A DNA stretch of 64,000 bases from Rhodococcus sp. IEGM 1381 (GTDB lineage: Bacteria > Actinomycetota > Actinomycetes > Mycobacteriales > Mycobacteriaceae). Both the position numbers and the translations under genes were made by a program. The DNA is taken from NCBI RefSeq assembly GCF_030056795.1, contig NZ_JASHKQ010000001.1, positions 2,037,838 through 2,101,837 of the forward strand, read 5' to 3'. The number at the start of each line of letters is the position of its first letter. The first letter of the stretch is position 1. Positions 7,108 through 20,225 of this stretch are shown piece by piece. Under the pieces are notes generated by a model. The model did not search any database and was not told the origin of the DNA. It saw nothing but the letters and a program-made list of their open reading frames with translations.

Positions 7108-8487
7108 ATGGCACTCATGCCCATCACCGAATCGATGTTTCTGATCGCCGAGTCACGGGAGCACCCGATGCACGTGGGCGGGCTGGAGTTGTTCGTCCCG
7201 CCGGGCGATCCACACGAGTTCGCCGAGGAAGTGCACCGCAAGTTCACCACCGGTGAGGTGCACGAGCTCTTCCGAAAGCGCCCAGCGCGGCCCGTACAGA
7301 TCATGGGCAATCTGGCCTGGGCCTTCGACCCGGATGTCGACTTCGAGTACCACGTTCGCCGCACGGTCCTTCCGGCACCCGGACGAATTCGCGAGCTGTT
7401 CCAGTTCCTGTCCCTCAACCACAGTGCACCGCTGGATCGCTATCGGCCGATGTGGGAGCTGCATATCATCGAGGGCTTGGCCGACGGTCGAGTTGCGTTG
7501 TACACCAAGGTGCATCACTCGTTGGTCGACGGTGTGAGCGCGTTGAAGCTGATGCAGCGGACTCTCAGTACCGACCCGGACGATCGGAGCGGCGTCGCCA
7601 CGTGGGACCCGTCGTTGTTCCGTAAGCGCAAGAAGCAGGTCGTCACCGAGCAGCCGGGGCGGTTGGCGCAGCTGGGTAGCGGGCTCTCGGCGGGACGCAA
7701 GATCGTCGGTGATTTGGTCGACTTCGCCCCCGCAACAGCTCGAATCGGGTTGCGTGCGTTGAAGAAAGAAGGGGCACAGCTGCCGCTGCAAGCGCCGCGG
7801 ACGATGTTCAACGTGCCGATCGGTGGAGCCCGCCGCTTCGCCGCCGAGAGTTGGTCGATCGAGCGCATTCGCACGGTCGGCACAGCGCTCGACGCCACGC
7901 TCAACGACATGGTGCTCGCGATGTGCGCCGGAGCTCTGCGCGCATATCTCATCGATCAGAACGCGTTGCCCGAGGAGCCTTTGATCGCGATGGTCCCGGT
8001 GTCGCTGCGCAAGGAGGGGGACGGCAAGGACGCCGGAAACTCGGTGACGACCATCCTGTGCAATCTGGCCACCGACGAATCGGATCCGATCGTGAGGCTG
8101 GAGCGGATCAAGGATTCGACCGTCAAGGGCAAGCAGATGATGAGCGAGCTCAACACCCTCGAAGCGCTCGCCGTCGGCGCAATCATCATGGCCCCGTTGC
8201 TGTTCGGTCCGGTGCCGGGATTCGTCGATTACACCCCGCCGCCGTTCAACGTCATCATCTCCAACGTGCCCGGGTCCAAGGAAGAGCTGTACTGGAACGG
8301 CGCGAAACTGGACGGCATGTACCCGGCGTCGATCGTGGCCGACGGGCTGGCGCTCAACATCACCGTCGCCAGCAACGGTGACTCGTTGAACTTCGGACTC
8401 ATCGGGTGTCGACGCAGTGTGCCGCACCTGCAGCGCATGCTGACGCACCTGGAGAACACGTTGGAGGAGTTGGAGAAGACCTTGTGA
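7108..8487 (+). CDS. Wax ester synthase/diacylglycerol acyltransferase (WS/DGAT)
   Basis: A 459-aa acyltransferase that esterifies diacylglycerol or fatty alcohol with acyl-CoA at the membrane or lipid-droplet surface, the last step of neutral-lipid storage. The active site HHSLVDG (His136, His137, Asp141) matches HHxxxDG. The N-terminal PITESMFLIAESREHPMHVG and the PLDRYRPMWELHIIEGL segment are typical. The conserved NVIISNVPGSKEELYWNGA is in the C-terminal half. AAAAGGGA precedes the ATG by about 8 bp. Nocardiaceae carry many paralogues (atf/Tgs), so the exact substrate cannot be assigned. Confidence 0.95.
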   Translation: MALMPITESMFLIAESREHPMHVGGLELFVPPGDPHEFAEEVHRKFTTGEVHELFRKRPARPVQIMGNLAWAFDPDVDFEYHVRRTVLPAPGRIRELFQFLSLNHSAPLDRYRPMWELHIIEGLADGRVALYTKVHHSLVDGVSALKLMQRTLSTDPDDRSGVATWDPSLFRKRKKQVVTEQPGRLAQLGSGLSAGRKIVGDLVDFAPATARIGLRALKKEGAQLPLQAPRTMFNVPIGGARRFAAESWSIERIRTVGTALDATLNDMVLAMCAGALRAYLIDQNALPEEPLIAMVPVSLRKEGDGKDAGNSVTTILCNLATDESDPIVRLERIKDSTVKGKQMMSELNTLEALAVGAIIMAPLLFGPVPGFVDYTPPPFNVIISNVPGSKEELYWNGAKLDGMYPASIVADGLALNITVASNGDSLNFGLIGCRRSVPHLQRMLTHLENTLEELEKTL

Positions 8488-8501
8488 GAGCGGCTTCGCC
8501 G

Positions 8502-8547
8502 CATGTGAGTGGAAGTTCGTAGTGGGGGTCGAAGTTCCGCTCACATG
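8502..8547. repeat. Family A hairpin repeat, copy 1 (between convergent genes)
   Basis: Arms CATGTGAGTGGAAGTTCG (8502-8519) and CGAAGTTCCGCTCACATG (8530-8547) pair at 16 of 18 positions around a 10-nt loop, followed by CGCGCAGCG. It fills the gap between the WS/DGAT and metG stop codons and could act as a bidirectional terminator, although no U-tract follows. Related copies are at 18387-18465, 26812-26857 and 28336-28381. Confidence 0.75.
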
Positions 8548-8558
8548 CGCGCAGCGCT

Positions 8559-10103
8559 CTACTCGTACTTGGGGAACACCGGCGTCGGGGTCGGTAGTGC
8601 CGAGCCGGGTACCGAACGTGTTGCCACATTGGCAAATTCGCGGTTCGCTGCACCGAGCAGGTCGAGGATGCGCGACGCGGAATCGGGCATGACGGGCTGG
8701 GCCAGGATGCTCACGATGCGCAGCACCTCGATCGTCACGTACAGCACGGTGGCCATGCGATCGGGGTCGGTCTTGCGTAGCACCCAGGGCTGCTGCAGTG
8801 AGAAGTAGCGGTTGGTCTCACCGAGTACCGACCAGATCGCCTCGAGCGCGGAATGTATTGCCTGCACGTCGAACTCGCGTCGGCAGATCTCCAGCAGCGC
8901 GTCCGCGCGGGCCAGCATCGCCTCGTCCTCGGCGGTGAACTCACCCGGGGTCGGGAGCGCGCCGTCGAGGTTCTTGGCGACCATCGTCAGCGATCGCTGC
9001 GCGAGGTTGCCGAGTTCGTTGGACAGATCGGCATTGACGCGGGCCACGATGGCCTCGTGGCTGTAGCTACCGTCCTGACCGAACGAGACCTCGCGCAGGA
9101 AGAAGAAGCGCACCGGATCGAGGCCGTAGTTCTCCACCAACGACTGCGGATCCAGCACGTTGCCGAGAGACTTGGACATCTTCTCGCCCTTGACGTTCAG
9201 GAACCCGTGCACGAACACCCGCTTGGGTAGCTCGATACCCGCAGACATCAGGAACGCAGGCCAGTAGACGGTGTGGAAGCGCGTGATGTCCTTGCCGATG
9301 ATGTGCAGATCGGCCGGCCAGAACTTCCGGTACGCCTCGGATTCCGTCTCGGGATAGCCGGCACCGGTGAGGTAGTTGGTCAACGCGTCGACCCAGACGT
9401 ACATCACGTGCGCGGGATCGCCGGGAACAGGTACACCCCAGTCGAACGTGGTTCGGGAGATCGACAGGTCCCGTAGACCGCCCTTGACGAAATTCACGAT
9501 CTCGTTTCGGCGCGTGTTGGGCGCAATGAAGTCCGGCGACGCGTCGTACAGCGCGAGGAGCTTGTCCTGGTAGTTCGAGAGCCGGAAGAAGTACGACGGT
9601 TCCTCGGTCCACTCGACGGGAGTGTTGGTCTCCGTCGCGACGCGGGAGCCGTCCTCGGCGAGGGTGGTTTCGGCCTCGGTGTAGAACGCCTCGTCGCGTA
9701 CCGAGTACCAGCCGGAGAACGCGTCGAGATAGATGTCTCCGTTCGCTTCCATCCGTCGCCACAGTTCCTGGCTCGCGGCGTGGTGGTCGGCGTCGGTGGT
9801 GCGGATGAAGCGTCCATACGAGATCTTCAGCAGATCCTGCGCAGTCTGGAACGCGTCGGAGTTGCGTGCTGCCAAGTCGCGGACGTCGATGCCCTCGGTC
9901 TGGGCGGTCTGCTGCATCTTGAGCCCGTGCTCGTCGGTTCCCGTCAGGAATCGCACGTCGTAACCGTCGAGGCGCTTGAAGCGCGCGATGGCGTCGGTGG
10001 CGATGTACTCGTAGGCGTGCCCGATGTGGGGAGCGCCGTTGGGGTACGCGATCGCCGTGGTGACGTAGAAGGGTGGCCGTGAGGCATCAGCTGGCGCAGT
10101 CAT
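8559..10103 (-). CDS. metG: Methionyl-tRNA synthetase
   Basis: A 514-aa class I aminoacyl-tRNA synthetase that charges tRNA-Met. HIGH is present as PHIGHAY (His26 to His29), and the KMSKS loop as [10 protein letters not shown] near residue 308. The connective peptide lacks the zinc-binding Cys pairs, and there is no C-terminal dimerisation domain. This is the short actinobacterial form. ATG start, 21 bp from the divergent tatD start, as in the metS-tatD pair of mycobacteria. Confidence 0.97.
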   Translation of the reverse strand: MTAPADASRPPFYVTTAIAYPNGAPHIGHAYEYIATDAIARFKRLDGYDVRFLTGTDEHGLKMQQTAQTEGIDVRDLAARNSDAFQTAQDLLKISYGRFIRTTDADHHAASQELWRRMEANGDIYLDAFSGWYSVRDEAFYTEAETTLAEDGSRVATETNTPVEWTEEPSYFFRLSNYQDKLLALYDASPDFIAPNTRRNEIVNFVKGGLRDLSISRTTFDWGVPVPGDPAHVMYVWVDALTNYLTGAGYPETESEAYRKFWPADLHIIGKDITRFHTVYWPAFLMSAGIELPKRVFVHGFLNVKGEKMSKSLGNVLDPQSLVENYGLDPVRFFFLREVSFGQDGSYSHEAIVARVNADLSNELGNLAQRSLTMVAKNLDGALPTPGEFTAEDEAMLARADALLEICRREFDVQAIHSALEAIWSVLGETNRYFSLQQPWVLRKTDPDRMATVLYVTIEVLRIVSILAQPVMPDSASRILDLLGAANREFANVATRSVPGSALPTPTPVFPKYE

Positions 10104-10124
10104 GGTGCGCCTACTCTAACGATC

Positions 10125-12181
<2,057 letters not shown>

Positions 12182-12189
12182 CTGCCTCG

Positions 12190-12214
12190 GGTCGTTCCGC
12201 GGGCTCCACTCCTG
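12190..12214 (+). repeat. Family B dispersed repeat, between rpfB and ksgA
   Basis: GGTCGTTCCGCGGGCTCCAC followed by TCCTG. It differs by one base from the copies at 18408 and 42741 and fills half of the 52-bp rpfB-ksgA gap. It is not self-complementary over its length. Confidence 0.7.
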
Positions 12215-12233
12215 CCCACGTAGAGTTTCCGCC

Positions 12234-13109
12234 GTGTCCGAACATGTGAGGGGAGCTGCGGCTCTGCTCGGCCCCGCCGAGGTGCGCTCCCTGGCCGCCG
12301 AGCTCGATGTGCGTCCCACCAAGCAGCTCGGCCAGAACTTCGTACACGACGCCAACACCGTCCGACGCATCGTCGCCTCGGCCGGCGTCGGCCCACAGGA
12401 CACGGTTCTCGAGGTCGGTCCCGGCCTCGGATCGCTGACACTCGCGCTGCTCGATGTCGCCGAGGCCGTCATCGCCGTCGAGATCGACCCCAAGCTCGCC
12501 ACCCGTCTGCCGATCACGGTGGCCGACCGGGCCCCGACCCTGGCCGACCGACTGACGGTCATCGAGGCCGACGCCCTTCGTATCCGAGCCGCGGACATCG
12601 CCGGGGAGCCGACTGCCTTGGTGGCCAATCTTCCCTACAACGTCGCGGTTCCCGTGCTGATCCATCTGTTTTCGGAACTGCCGAGTCTTCGGGTGGCCGT
12701 GGTGATGGTCCAGGCCGAGGTGGCCGATCGACTGGCCGCGGTGCCGGGAAGCAAGATCTACGGCATCCCCAGCGTCAAGGCCAGATTCTTCGGCGATGTC
12801 AAAAGGGCAGGCGCAGTTGGTCGTTCGGTGTTCTGGCCGGTACCCAAAGTCGAGTCGGGCCTGGTGCGCATCGATCGGTACGCCGAGCCACCGTGGCCGA
12901 CGGACGCAGCGCATCGCAAGGCTGTCTTCTCCGTGATCGATGCCGCATTCGCGCAGCGGCGCAAGACTTTACGAGCAGCCCTGGCGGGGTGGGCCGGTTC
13001 CCCGGTCGCCGCCGAACGGCGACTCCGCGCGGCCGGAATCGACCCGACGGCTCGCGGCGAGACCATCGACGCCGCAGCCTTCGTCCGTCTGGCCGCTACC
13101 GAAGCCTGA
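12234..13109 (+). CDS. rsmA: 16S rRNA dimethyladenosine transferase (KsgA/RsmA)
   Basis: A 291-aa SAM-dependent methyltransferase that dimethylates A1518 and A1519 near the 3' end of 16S rRNA during small-subunit maturation. Motifs: [17 protein letters not shown] (about residues 29-45), motif [17 protein letters not shown], the acidic AVEIDP, and the catalytic motif [13 protein letters not shown] (about residues 131-141). C-terminal helices end in the [14 protein letters not shown] signature. GTG start. ispE lies downstream beyond three accessory genes, whereas mycobacteria have ksgA-ispE adjacent. Confidence 0.96.
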   Translation: MSEHVRGAAALLGPAEVRSLAAELDVRPTKQLGQNFVHDANTVRRIVASAGVGPQDTVLEVGPGLGSLTLALLDVAEAVIAVEIDPKLATRLPITVADRAPTLADRLTVIEADALRIRAADIAGEPTALVANLPYNVAVPVLIHLFSELPSLRVAVVMVQAEVADRLAAVPGSKIYGIPSVKARFFGDVKRAGAVGRSVFWPVPKVESGLVRIDRYAEPPWPTDAAHRKAVFSVIDAAFAQRRKTLRAALAGWAGSPVAAERRLRAAGIDPTARGETIDAAAFVRLAATEA

Positions 13110-13112
13110 CCG

Positions 13113-13616
13113 TCAGAACGGGTTCAGGGTCACTTCGAGTGCGCCGGACGACGTGACGCGTTGCGCATTGAGCTGCTGGATCAATGCGCCCGAGGTGAGC
13201 GTGATCGTGTATTCGACCCACCCGAGACCGGTATCGATGAACGCCTCACCCCAGGGGTAGTTGGCCGTTCGATCCTGGTGGACAACACCCGACGCTCCTG
13301 TCGTCGTGTTGCGCCACTGCACCTCGGTGTGTGATGCGAACGAGAGGAACCGCCACGTCTGGCTGTAGATCGGGTCGGTCGTCCTCGGCATCGCGTTGAT
13401 CGCCAGGAAGGCGCGATACGGCCCGCCGTAGTCCGATCTCAGGCCGCTGTAACCGTTGACGTCGAGCGAATACGGCGCTTCCCAGGGATATGCGCTCGGG
13501 ATCGATACGGTCGCGAGATGTGAGTGCGGTGCAGCCGCCGCCGTGCCACCCGAGACGAACAGCGCTGCCACCGCCATCGCAAGCGCCACCATTGCCGTCG
13601 TGCATCGTCTTCGCAT
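13113..13616 (-). CDS. Secreted protein of unknown function
   Basis: A 167-aa protein with a clear Sec signal peptide: MRRRC, a hydrophobic stretch TTAMVALAMAVAALFVSGG and a likely cleavage after TAAAA (residue 28 or 29). The mature ~138 residues are rich in Trp, Tyr and Thr with a predicted beta-sheet character (WRFLSFASHTEVQW, GLGWVEYTITLTSG) and no Cys. I do not recognise a family. It is convergent with ksgA with a 3-bp gap and stands alone on its strand. The low hydrophobicity of the mature part suggests an extracellular soluble protein. Confidence 0.75.
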   Translation of the reverse strand: MRRRCTTAMVALAMAVAALFVSGGTAAAAPHSHLATVSIPSAYPWEAPYSLDVNGYSGLRSDYGGPYRAFLAINAMPRTTDPIYSQTWRFLSFASHTEVQWRNTTTGASGVVHQDRTANYPWGEAFIDTGLGWVEYTITLTSGALIQQLNAQRVTSSGALEVTLNPF

Positions 13617-13717
13617 GTCGAACCCCTGTTCGTCGACGCTTCGTCAGATGCTGAGCAATGCTATTGGCAGTCCGCGCCGTTGCGCGTCACGATTCCGTAT
13701 CGAACCAAGTGGTTTGT

Positions 13718-14533
13718 TCATAGGTGGATGTCGGACAGGCGTGTCAGCTCGGTCCACTTCGACGCCTCGGCACGGGCCGCGGCCACCGGTGCGTAACGAT
13801 CGGCATCGATCAGTCGGTCCAGTGCCAGACCCGTCGCCGACGCGATGTCGGCCACCGGAACCTGGTACGTCCGGTACGGGCCGAGGGGCGGGGGATCGGT
13901 CTCGAGTCGCAGCGGTTTGTCGAGGATCGGGTCGAGAGACGGCGACTGGTCCAGAACGTAGCCTGTGCACGCAGGACTCGAATCCTGCGACCACACAGCA
14001 ATTTTGAAGAACTGTCGCGGAATGGCGATGCCTCGGTAGATCGGATCGTCGTCGGCGAAGACGCAGCCGCTGAACACCGAAAGCCGTTGGCCGTATTGCT
14101 CTGCGTACCCCAGAACGTAATCCTCGAGCCCCAGCCAGAGTGTTTTGGATTGGTTCAGCGTGGCCGTCTGCGGAGCGCACACCGTGTAGTGGAAGGTGTC
14201 CTGGTTGGCGCGTGTGGCCACAGACAGCTCACCCCACACCGGGTCTCGCCGGCGAACCAGGTGTCCGCGATCGAGGTCGTTGTTCGCGTACAGCTCGTTA
14301 CCGGCCTGCTGTGACGCCGGCAGTCGGTCGTCCAATCGCCAATCGTCGCCCCGCTCGACATCCTTCAAGCTCGCGCCGTCGATGTTGACGCCGGTGACCG
14401 CGGCGAGGCGTCGGTCGGGGTCGATGGACACCGAGAAGTGCGTGTACGGAAGTACCACCACGCCCGCGCGATCGGGCAACGGAACGTCGATGTCGGACAG
14501 AAACTTCGGGTCGAAGCCGAGTGGTGACGTCAT
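13718..14533 (-). CDS. DNA/RNA non-specific endonuclease (His-Asn, NucA/EndoG family)
   Basis: A 271-aa beta-beta-alpha-metal nuclease. The DRGH signature is at residues 88-91 (NNDLDRGHLVRR) with His91 as general base; the Mg-binding Asn is probably Asn127 in ATLNQSKTLW. The N-terminal half has the typical LPYTHFSVSIDPDRRLA strand. Unlike most bacterial members I see no signal peptide or toxin-delivery domain, and no immunity-like gene is adjacent. The role could be nucleic-acid scavenging, phage defence or release on lysis. The upstream WYL regulator is on the same strand 12 bp away, so they are probably co-transcribed. Confidence 0.85.
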   Translation of the reverse strand: MTSPLGFDPKFLSDIDVPLPDRAGVVVLPYTHFSVSIDPDRRLAAVTGVNIDGASLKDVERGDDWRLDDRLPASQQAGNELYANNDLDRGHLVRRRDPVWGELSVATRANQDTFHYTVCAPQTATLNQSKTLWLGLEDYVLGYAEQYGQRLSVFSGCVFADDDPIYRGIAIPRQFFKIAVWSQDSSPACTGYVLDQSPSLDPILDKPLRLETDPPPLGPYRTYQVPVADIASATGLALDRLIDADRYAPVAAARAEASKWTELTRLSDIHL

Positions 14534-14545
14534 CGGTCCATTGAC

Positions 14546-15535
14546 TCACGCGTCGGTTACCGGAGAGTGAACCGCCGCCAGGTACCGGTCGGTCAGTCTC
14601 GCGTGCCGCTCTGCCACGACTCGGCATTCCTCGCGTAGTTCCGGTGGATCGAGCACGGTGAAATCGGTGTCGAACGCCGCCAGCCACCGCGCGATCGACG
14701 GCAGCGAATCGCCCGACAGCATCACCGCACAGGTGTGCTCGTCGATGGATTCGATTGCGCCCCATTGTTCGTCGATCATCGGAGCGATGGTCTCGATCGG
14801 TGCATGCAGCGCGATCCTCGCCTGCACCGCAGTGATCGCGCGATCGATTCCCTTCGAGACGAACGCGGCCGCCCCGCCGGCGGGCAACTCTCGCGGGGTG
14901 AACCGAGGTCCCGTCGGAATCTTCGGAATCAGGCGATCCACTCGATACGATCGCCAATCCTCGCGCAGCACATCCCATCCCAGCAGATACCAGCGCGCCC
15001 CCGCCCGCACCAGGCTGTACGGCTCCACCTCACGTCTGGACTCGGAACCGTCGTGCTTGCGGTAGTCGAATCGCAGCCGCTCGTGCCCGTGACACACCGC
15101 CGCCACCGTCGACAGCACCGAGGCGTCCACCGCAGAACTCGGCGTCTGTTCCACCACATCGATTCGCAGCGCATCGAGCCGATGCTGGATGCGCGACGGC
15201 ATCACCTGCCGAAGCTTCGTCAGTGCCCGTAGCGACGCCTCGCCGATGCCTGCCACCGACCCTCCGGCGGCGGATTGCAACCCGAACGCCACCGCCAGTG
15301 CCTCGTCGTCGTCGAGCAGCAGCGGCGGCATCTCGGCACCGGCGCCGAGCTGATAGCCGCCGCCGACCCCCGGCGTCGCATTGACCGGGTAACCGATATC
15401 GCGCAGCTTGTCCACATCGCGTCGTAGCGTCCGCGGGGTGACATCGAGCCGCTCCGCCAGCTCCGCACCCGCCCAGTCGCGACGGGTCTGGAGTAGGGAC
15501 AGCAATCGCAGCAGCCGAGCCGAGGTTTCCTTCAT
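14546..15535 (-). CDS. YafY/PafC-type WYL-domain transcriptional regulator
   Basis: A 329-aa regulator with an N-terminal DeoR-like winged helix ([20 protein letters not shown] then [13 protein letters not shown], residues 6-50), a WYL domain near residues 135-205 including [10 protein letters not shown] and [11 protein letters not shown], and a WCX-like C-terminal domain. WYL domains bind nucleic acid or nucleotides and often control DNA-damage or phage-defence genes. The start is the ATG at 15535, where homologues begin ([12 protein letters not shown]). A 23-bp inverted repeat lies 34 bp upstream in the gap with ispE. The nuclease gene follows immediately. Confidence 0.9.
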   Translation of the reverse strand: MKETSARLLRLLSLLQTRRDWAGAELAERLDVTPRTLRRDVDKLRDIGYPVNATPGVGGGYQLGAGAEMPPLLLDDDEALAVAFGLQSAAGGSVAGIGEASLRALTKLRQVMPSRIQHRLDALRIDVVEQTPSSAVDASVLSTVAAVCHGHERLRFDYRKHDGSESRREVEPYSLVRAGARWYLLGWDVLREDWRSYRVDRLIPKIPTGPRFTPRELPAGGAAAFVSKGIDRAITAVQARIALHAPIETIAPMIDEQWGAIESIDEHTCAVMLSGDSLPSIARWLAAFDTDFTVLDPPELREECRVVAERHARLTDRYLAAVHSPVTDA

Positions 15536-15568
15536 GACGGAGCTTTCATGCCAACACATTGCCACGCA

Positions 15569-15591
15569 ATGCGGACATATTCGGTCCGCAT
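15569..15591. promoter_or_regulatory. Inverted repeat between the WYL regulator and ispE
   Basis: ATGCGGAC (15569-15576) and GTCCGCAT (15584-15591) form perfect 8-bp arms with a 7-bp spacer, an operator-like geometry in a divergent gap. The WYL regulator is the natural candidate ligand; this is inferred. Confidence 0.5.
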
Positions 15592-15644
15592 GCAAAACCC
15601 TGGTGGTGAACTCGACCGCTGTTTCTCCACTATTGTGGTTACTC

Positions 15645-16579
15645 GTGCTGTCTGTCGTTCCCACCCCCGTTGTCGTTCGGGCCCCGTCGAAGGTGAATTT
15701 GCATCTTTCGGTCGGTGACCTGCGACCCGATGGCTTTCACGAGTTGACGACGGTGTTCCAGGCGCTCTCGCTGTCCGACGAGCTGTCGGTGATTCCGGCC
15801 ACGTCGCTCTCGGTTCGGGTGCGCGGCGACGACGCGAAGGTGGTTCCCACCGATTCACGGAATCTGGTGTGGAAGGCCGCGGTGTTGCTGGGGCGTCGAG
15901 TCGGCCGGGAGCCGTCGGTGGAGATCACTATCGACAAGGGCATTCCGGTGGCCGGAGGCATGGCAGGTGGAAGTGCCGATGCTGCCGCGACGCTGGTGGC
16001 GCTCAACGCGATGTGGCATCTGGATCTCTCTCGCGACGAGCTCGACGAGGTTGCGGCCGAACTCGGTAGCGACGTGCCGTTCTCGTTGCACGGCGGCACC
16101 GCGGTGGGAACAGGACGCGGTGAGAAGTTGCTTCCGGTGCTCTCGCGCAACAGTTTTCATTGGGTGCTGGCCTTGGCCAAGGGCGGTCTGCAAACGCCCG
16201 CGGTGTACAACGAGCTCGACGAGTTGCGGGCCAAGGGCAATCCGCCTCGTCTCGGTGGCACCGAGGACCTGATGCATGCGCTCACGTCCGGCGATGCGCG
16301 GGCACTGGCTCCGTTGCTCGGCAACGATCTGCAGGCCGCTGCGGTGTCGCTGATGCCACAGCTGCGTCGCACCCTTCGAGCGGGGGTCACGGCCGGGGCG
16401 TTGGCCGGCATCGTCTCGGGCTCGGGCCCCACGTGTGCGTTTCTGTGTGCCGACGCCGACGCGGCGGTGTCGGTGAGCGCTGAACTGTCCGGTGCCGGCG
16501 TGTGCCGCACCGTCCGTGTTGCGAGTGGGCCGGTTCCCGGCGCTCGTGTTGTCACTAATGAATCGATTGGTTTTTCCTG

Positions 16580-16580
<1 letters not shown>
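15645..16580 (+). CDS. ispE: 4-diphosphocytidyl-2-C-methyl-D-erythritol kinase
   Basis: A 311-aa GHMP kinase that phosphorylates CDP-methylerythritol in the MEP isoprenoid pathway. Motifs: the N-terminal [16 protein letters not shown], the ATP loop [16 protein letters not shown] (about residues 104-119), the catalytic Asp in GSDVPF and the C-terminal [10 protein letters not shown]. The GTG at 15645 places APSKVNL at the family position. The stop codon TGA shares its A with the ATG of the ABC-F gene, so the two are translationally coupled. Equivalent to Rv1011. Confidence 0.95.
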
Positions 16581-18376
<1,796 letters not shown>

Positions 18377-18386
18377 AGCCTGCGGC

Positions 18387-18465
18387 ATGTGAGTGGCTGA
18401 GTAATGGGTCGTTCCGCAGGCTCCACTCCTGGCCCGTCGCCCGCTACGAAGTTTCGCTCACGTGC
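18387..18465. repeat. Composite repeat: family A hairpin with family B word inside
   Basis: The left arm CATGTGAGTGG (18387-18397) and the right arm CGAAGTTTCGCTCACGTG (18448-18465) match family A. The interior is enlarged to about 50 bp and contains a family B copy at 18408-18433 (GGTCGTTCCGCAGGCTCCAC then TCCTGG). The arrangement looks like one element inserted in the loop of another. It lies in the gap between the ABC-F gene and the next gene. Confidence 0.65.
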
Positions 18466-18485
18466 GCGCTGCGCATACTGGAGAC

Positions 18486-19169
18486 ATGGCATCGGTGGTC
18501 GCGGAAGTACTCGGTTCGGATTTCTCCCGTCTGCATCCCAAGGTTCAATGGCGCTTCGGGTTGCAGTCCTCGGACCATCTGGCCCAATTCGGGGTGGGCG
18601 TGATGGAGGAGATGACACACTCTCGGCTGGTACCGCCGCCGTTGCTGTGGGCCGGCCGCAAGCGTGGACTCTTTCCCGCCGGTGTGGGCAAGGACGTGCC
18701 GTTCAGCATCGCCAACTATGCGTATGTCGACGAACTGGGCCGCGAGACATTGTCATTCGTGCGTCGTTTCGCCTTTGTCGGCCACCCGCAAGGGATGAAC
18801 TCGGTGATGGTGTCCTCGGCGGAATCCGACGCGTATGCCCTGGACTATCTGGGGTTCTCCTCGGACATGGTGGTGCACACCAGGTGTGAGGTCGACGACG
18901 AGGGCGGGCTGATACTCGAGAGCGAAGTGCCGAGATTCCTGCTCGGCCCGCTGGCACCGAAGTTGCCGAAGGTGGCGTCGGCGCTGACGATCGGTCGGGA
19001 GTGGTGGGACGCAGCCGAGGAGCGGCATCGCATCGAGATCAAGGTTCAGAGTCCGGTGCTCGGCCAGCTGTTTCTGTATCGCGGATGGTTCACCGCGGAG
19101 GAGAGGCCGTGTCGACCTGCCGACATCCCCGGTGATGCGCGTCCGCGATCGGTGGAGTCTCGCGAATAG
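18486..19169 (+). CDS. Conserved protein, DUF4166-like
   Basis: A 227-aa cytosolic protein without signal or membrane helices. The start ASVVAEVLGSDFSRLHPKVQ, the Gly-rich GVGVMEEMTHSR and the all-beta middle (VPFSIANYAYVDELGRETL, VVHTRCEVDDEGGLIL) resemble DUF4166 proteins as I recall them; a sequence search would settle this. No catalytic motif is evident. The ATG follows a GGAG at close spacing. It precedes the HIBYL-CoA hydrolase-like gene by 47 bp on the same strand; no functional link is apparent. Confidence 0.65.
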   Translation: MASVVAEVLGSDFSRLHPKVQWRFGLQSSDHLAQFGVGVMEEMTHSRLVPPPLLWAGRKRGLFPAGVGKDVPFSIANYAYVDELGRETLSFVRRFAFVGHPQGMNSVMVSSAESDAYALDYLGFSSDMVVHTRCEVDDEGGLILESEVPRFLLGPLAPKLPKVASALTIGREWWDAAEERHRIEIKVQSPVLGQLFLYRGWFTAEERPCRPADIPGDARPRSVESRE

Positions 19170-19216
19170 CGCGCTACTGTTACGCGTCGAACGATGCGCG
19201 TGAGAAGGAGTCAACA

Positions 19217-20215
19217 GTGGCCGTTGTCGAAGCCGAGGTGTCCGGCGGGGTCGGACATATCGTCCTGAATCGGCCGGAGGCTCTGAACTCGTTGAACGGT
19301 GCCATGATCGACGGCATCCGAAACGCTCTCGATGCGTGGCGAGACGACGACGCGGTCGCGTCGGTTCTGGTGACGAGTGGATCGCCGCGGGCGTTCTGCG
19401 CAGGCGGAGACATCAAGGCGATTCGGCAGTCGGTCGTCGACGGCGACCACGACGCGGGTCCGCAGTACTTCGCCGCGGAATACGATCTCGACGAACTGAT
19501 CGCGAACTATCCCAAGCCGTACGTCGCCGTCATCGAGGCAGCAGCCTTCGGTGGAGGTCTGGGCATCTCGATTCACGGCAGCATTCGCATCGTCACCGAG
19601 AACGCGGTACTGGCCATGCCGGAGACGGCGATCGGCTTCGTGCCGGACGTTGGGTCGAGTTATTTTCTGTCGCGACTGCCCGGTCGTGTCGGGCGTTACC
19701 TGGCGCTCACGGGTACGCGCATCACCGGACCGGACGCACTCGCACTCGGATTGGCCACGCACTTCTGCCCGAGCGAGGTAGTGAACGAGCTGAAAGCCGA
19801 CATCCTCGCCGGCACCGATATCGACGAAGCGCTGGAGCGTCACACCACGGCACCGTCGTCGACAGAGCTGTCGTTCGACGCGGAGGCGGTGGCAGCGGTG
19901 TTCGAGAAGGAGTCTCTCGTCGACATCATCGACGCGCTCGAGTGCGATACATCGTGGTCGCGCACGACCAAAACTCAGCTGGCGACGCTGTCCCCGACGT
20001 CCCTGATGGCCACCGACGCGCTGATTGCGCGCGGAGCAGACAGCACGTTGCGGGAATGCCTGGACCGCGAGTTGCGAATGGCGACCTGGATCATCACCGA
20101 GCCGGACTTCGCCGAGGGGGTACGCGCGGTATTGGTCGACAAGGACCGTGCACCGCAGTGGAAGCCTCTGGTACTCGAAATGGTGCGACCAGAGGCCTTC
20201 CAGCAGCTGTTGTGA
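19217..20215 (+). CDS. Enoyl-CoA hydratase/isomerase superfamily, 3-hydroxyisobutyryl-CoA hydrolase type
   Basis: A 332-aa crotonase-fold enzyme of the ECH_2 (HIBYL-CoA hydrolase) subgroup, which acts in valine degradation by releasing 3-hydroxyisobutyrate from its CoA ester. Oxyanion-hole segments are FCAGGDIKAI (about residues 60-69) and EAAAFGGGLGISI (about 107-119); the catalytic Glu lies in MPETAIGFVPDVGSSYFLSR, a subgroup signature. Length (longer than ~260-aa hydratases) and the C-terminal FAEGVRAVLVDKDRAPQW segment also fit. GTG start with GAAGGAG 7 bp upstream. No other valine-pathway gene is adjacent. Confidence 0.9.
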   Translation: MAVVEAEVSGGVGHIVLNRPEALNSLNGAMIDGIRNALDAWRDDDAVASVLVTSGSPRAFCAGGDIKAIRQSVVDGDHDAGPQYFAAEYDLDELIANYPKPYVAVIEAAAFGGGLGISIHGSIRIVTENAVLAMPETAIGFVPDVGSSYFLSRLPGRVGRYLALTGTRITGPDALALGLATHFCPSEVVNELKADILAGTDIDEALERHTTAPSSTELSFDAEAVAAVFEKESLVDIIDALECDTSWSRTTKTQLATLSPTSLMATDALIARGADSTLRECLDRELRMATWIITEPDFAEGVRAVLVDKDRAPQWKPLVLEMVRPEAFQQLL

Positions 20216-20225
20216 CCGTCTGGGG

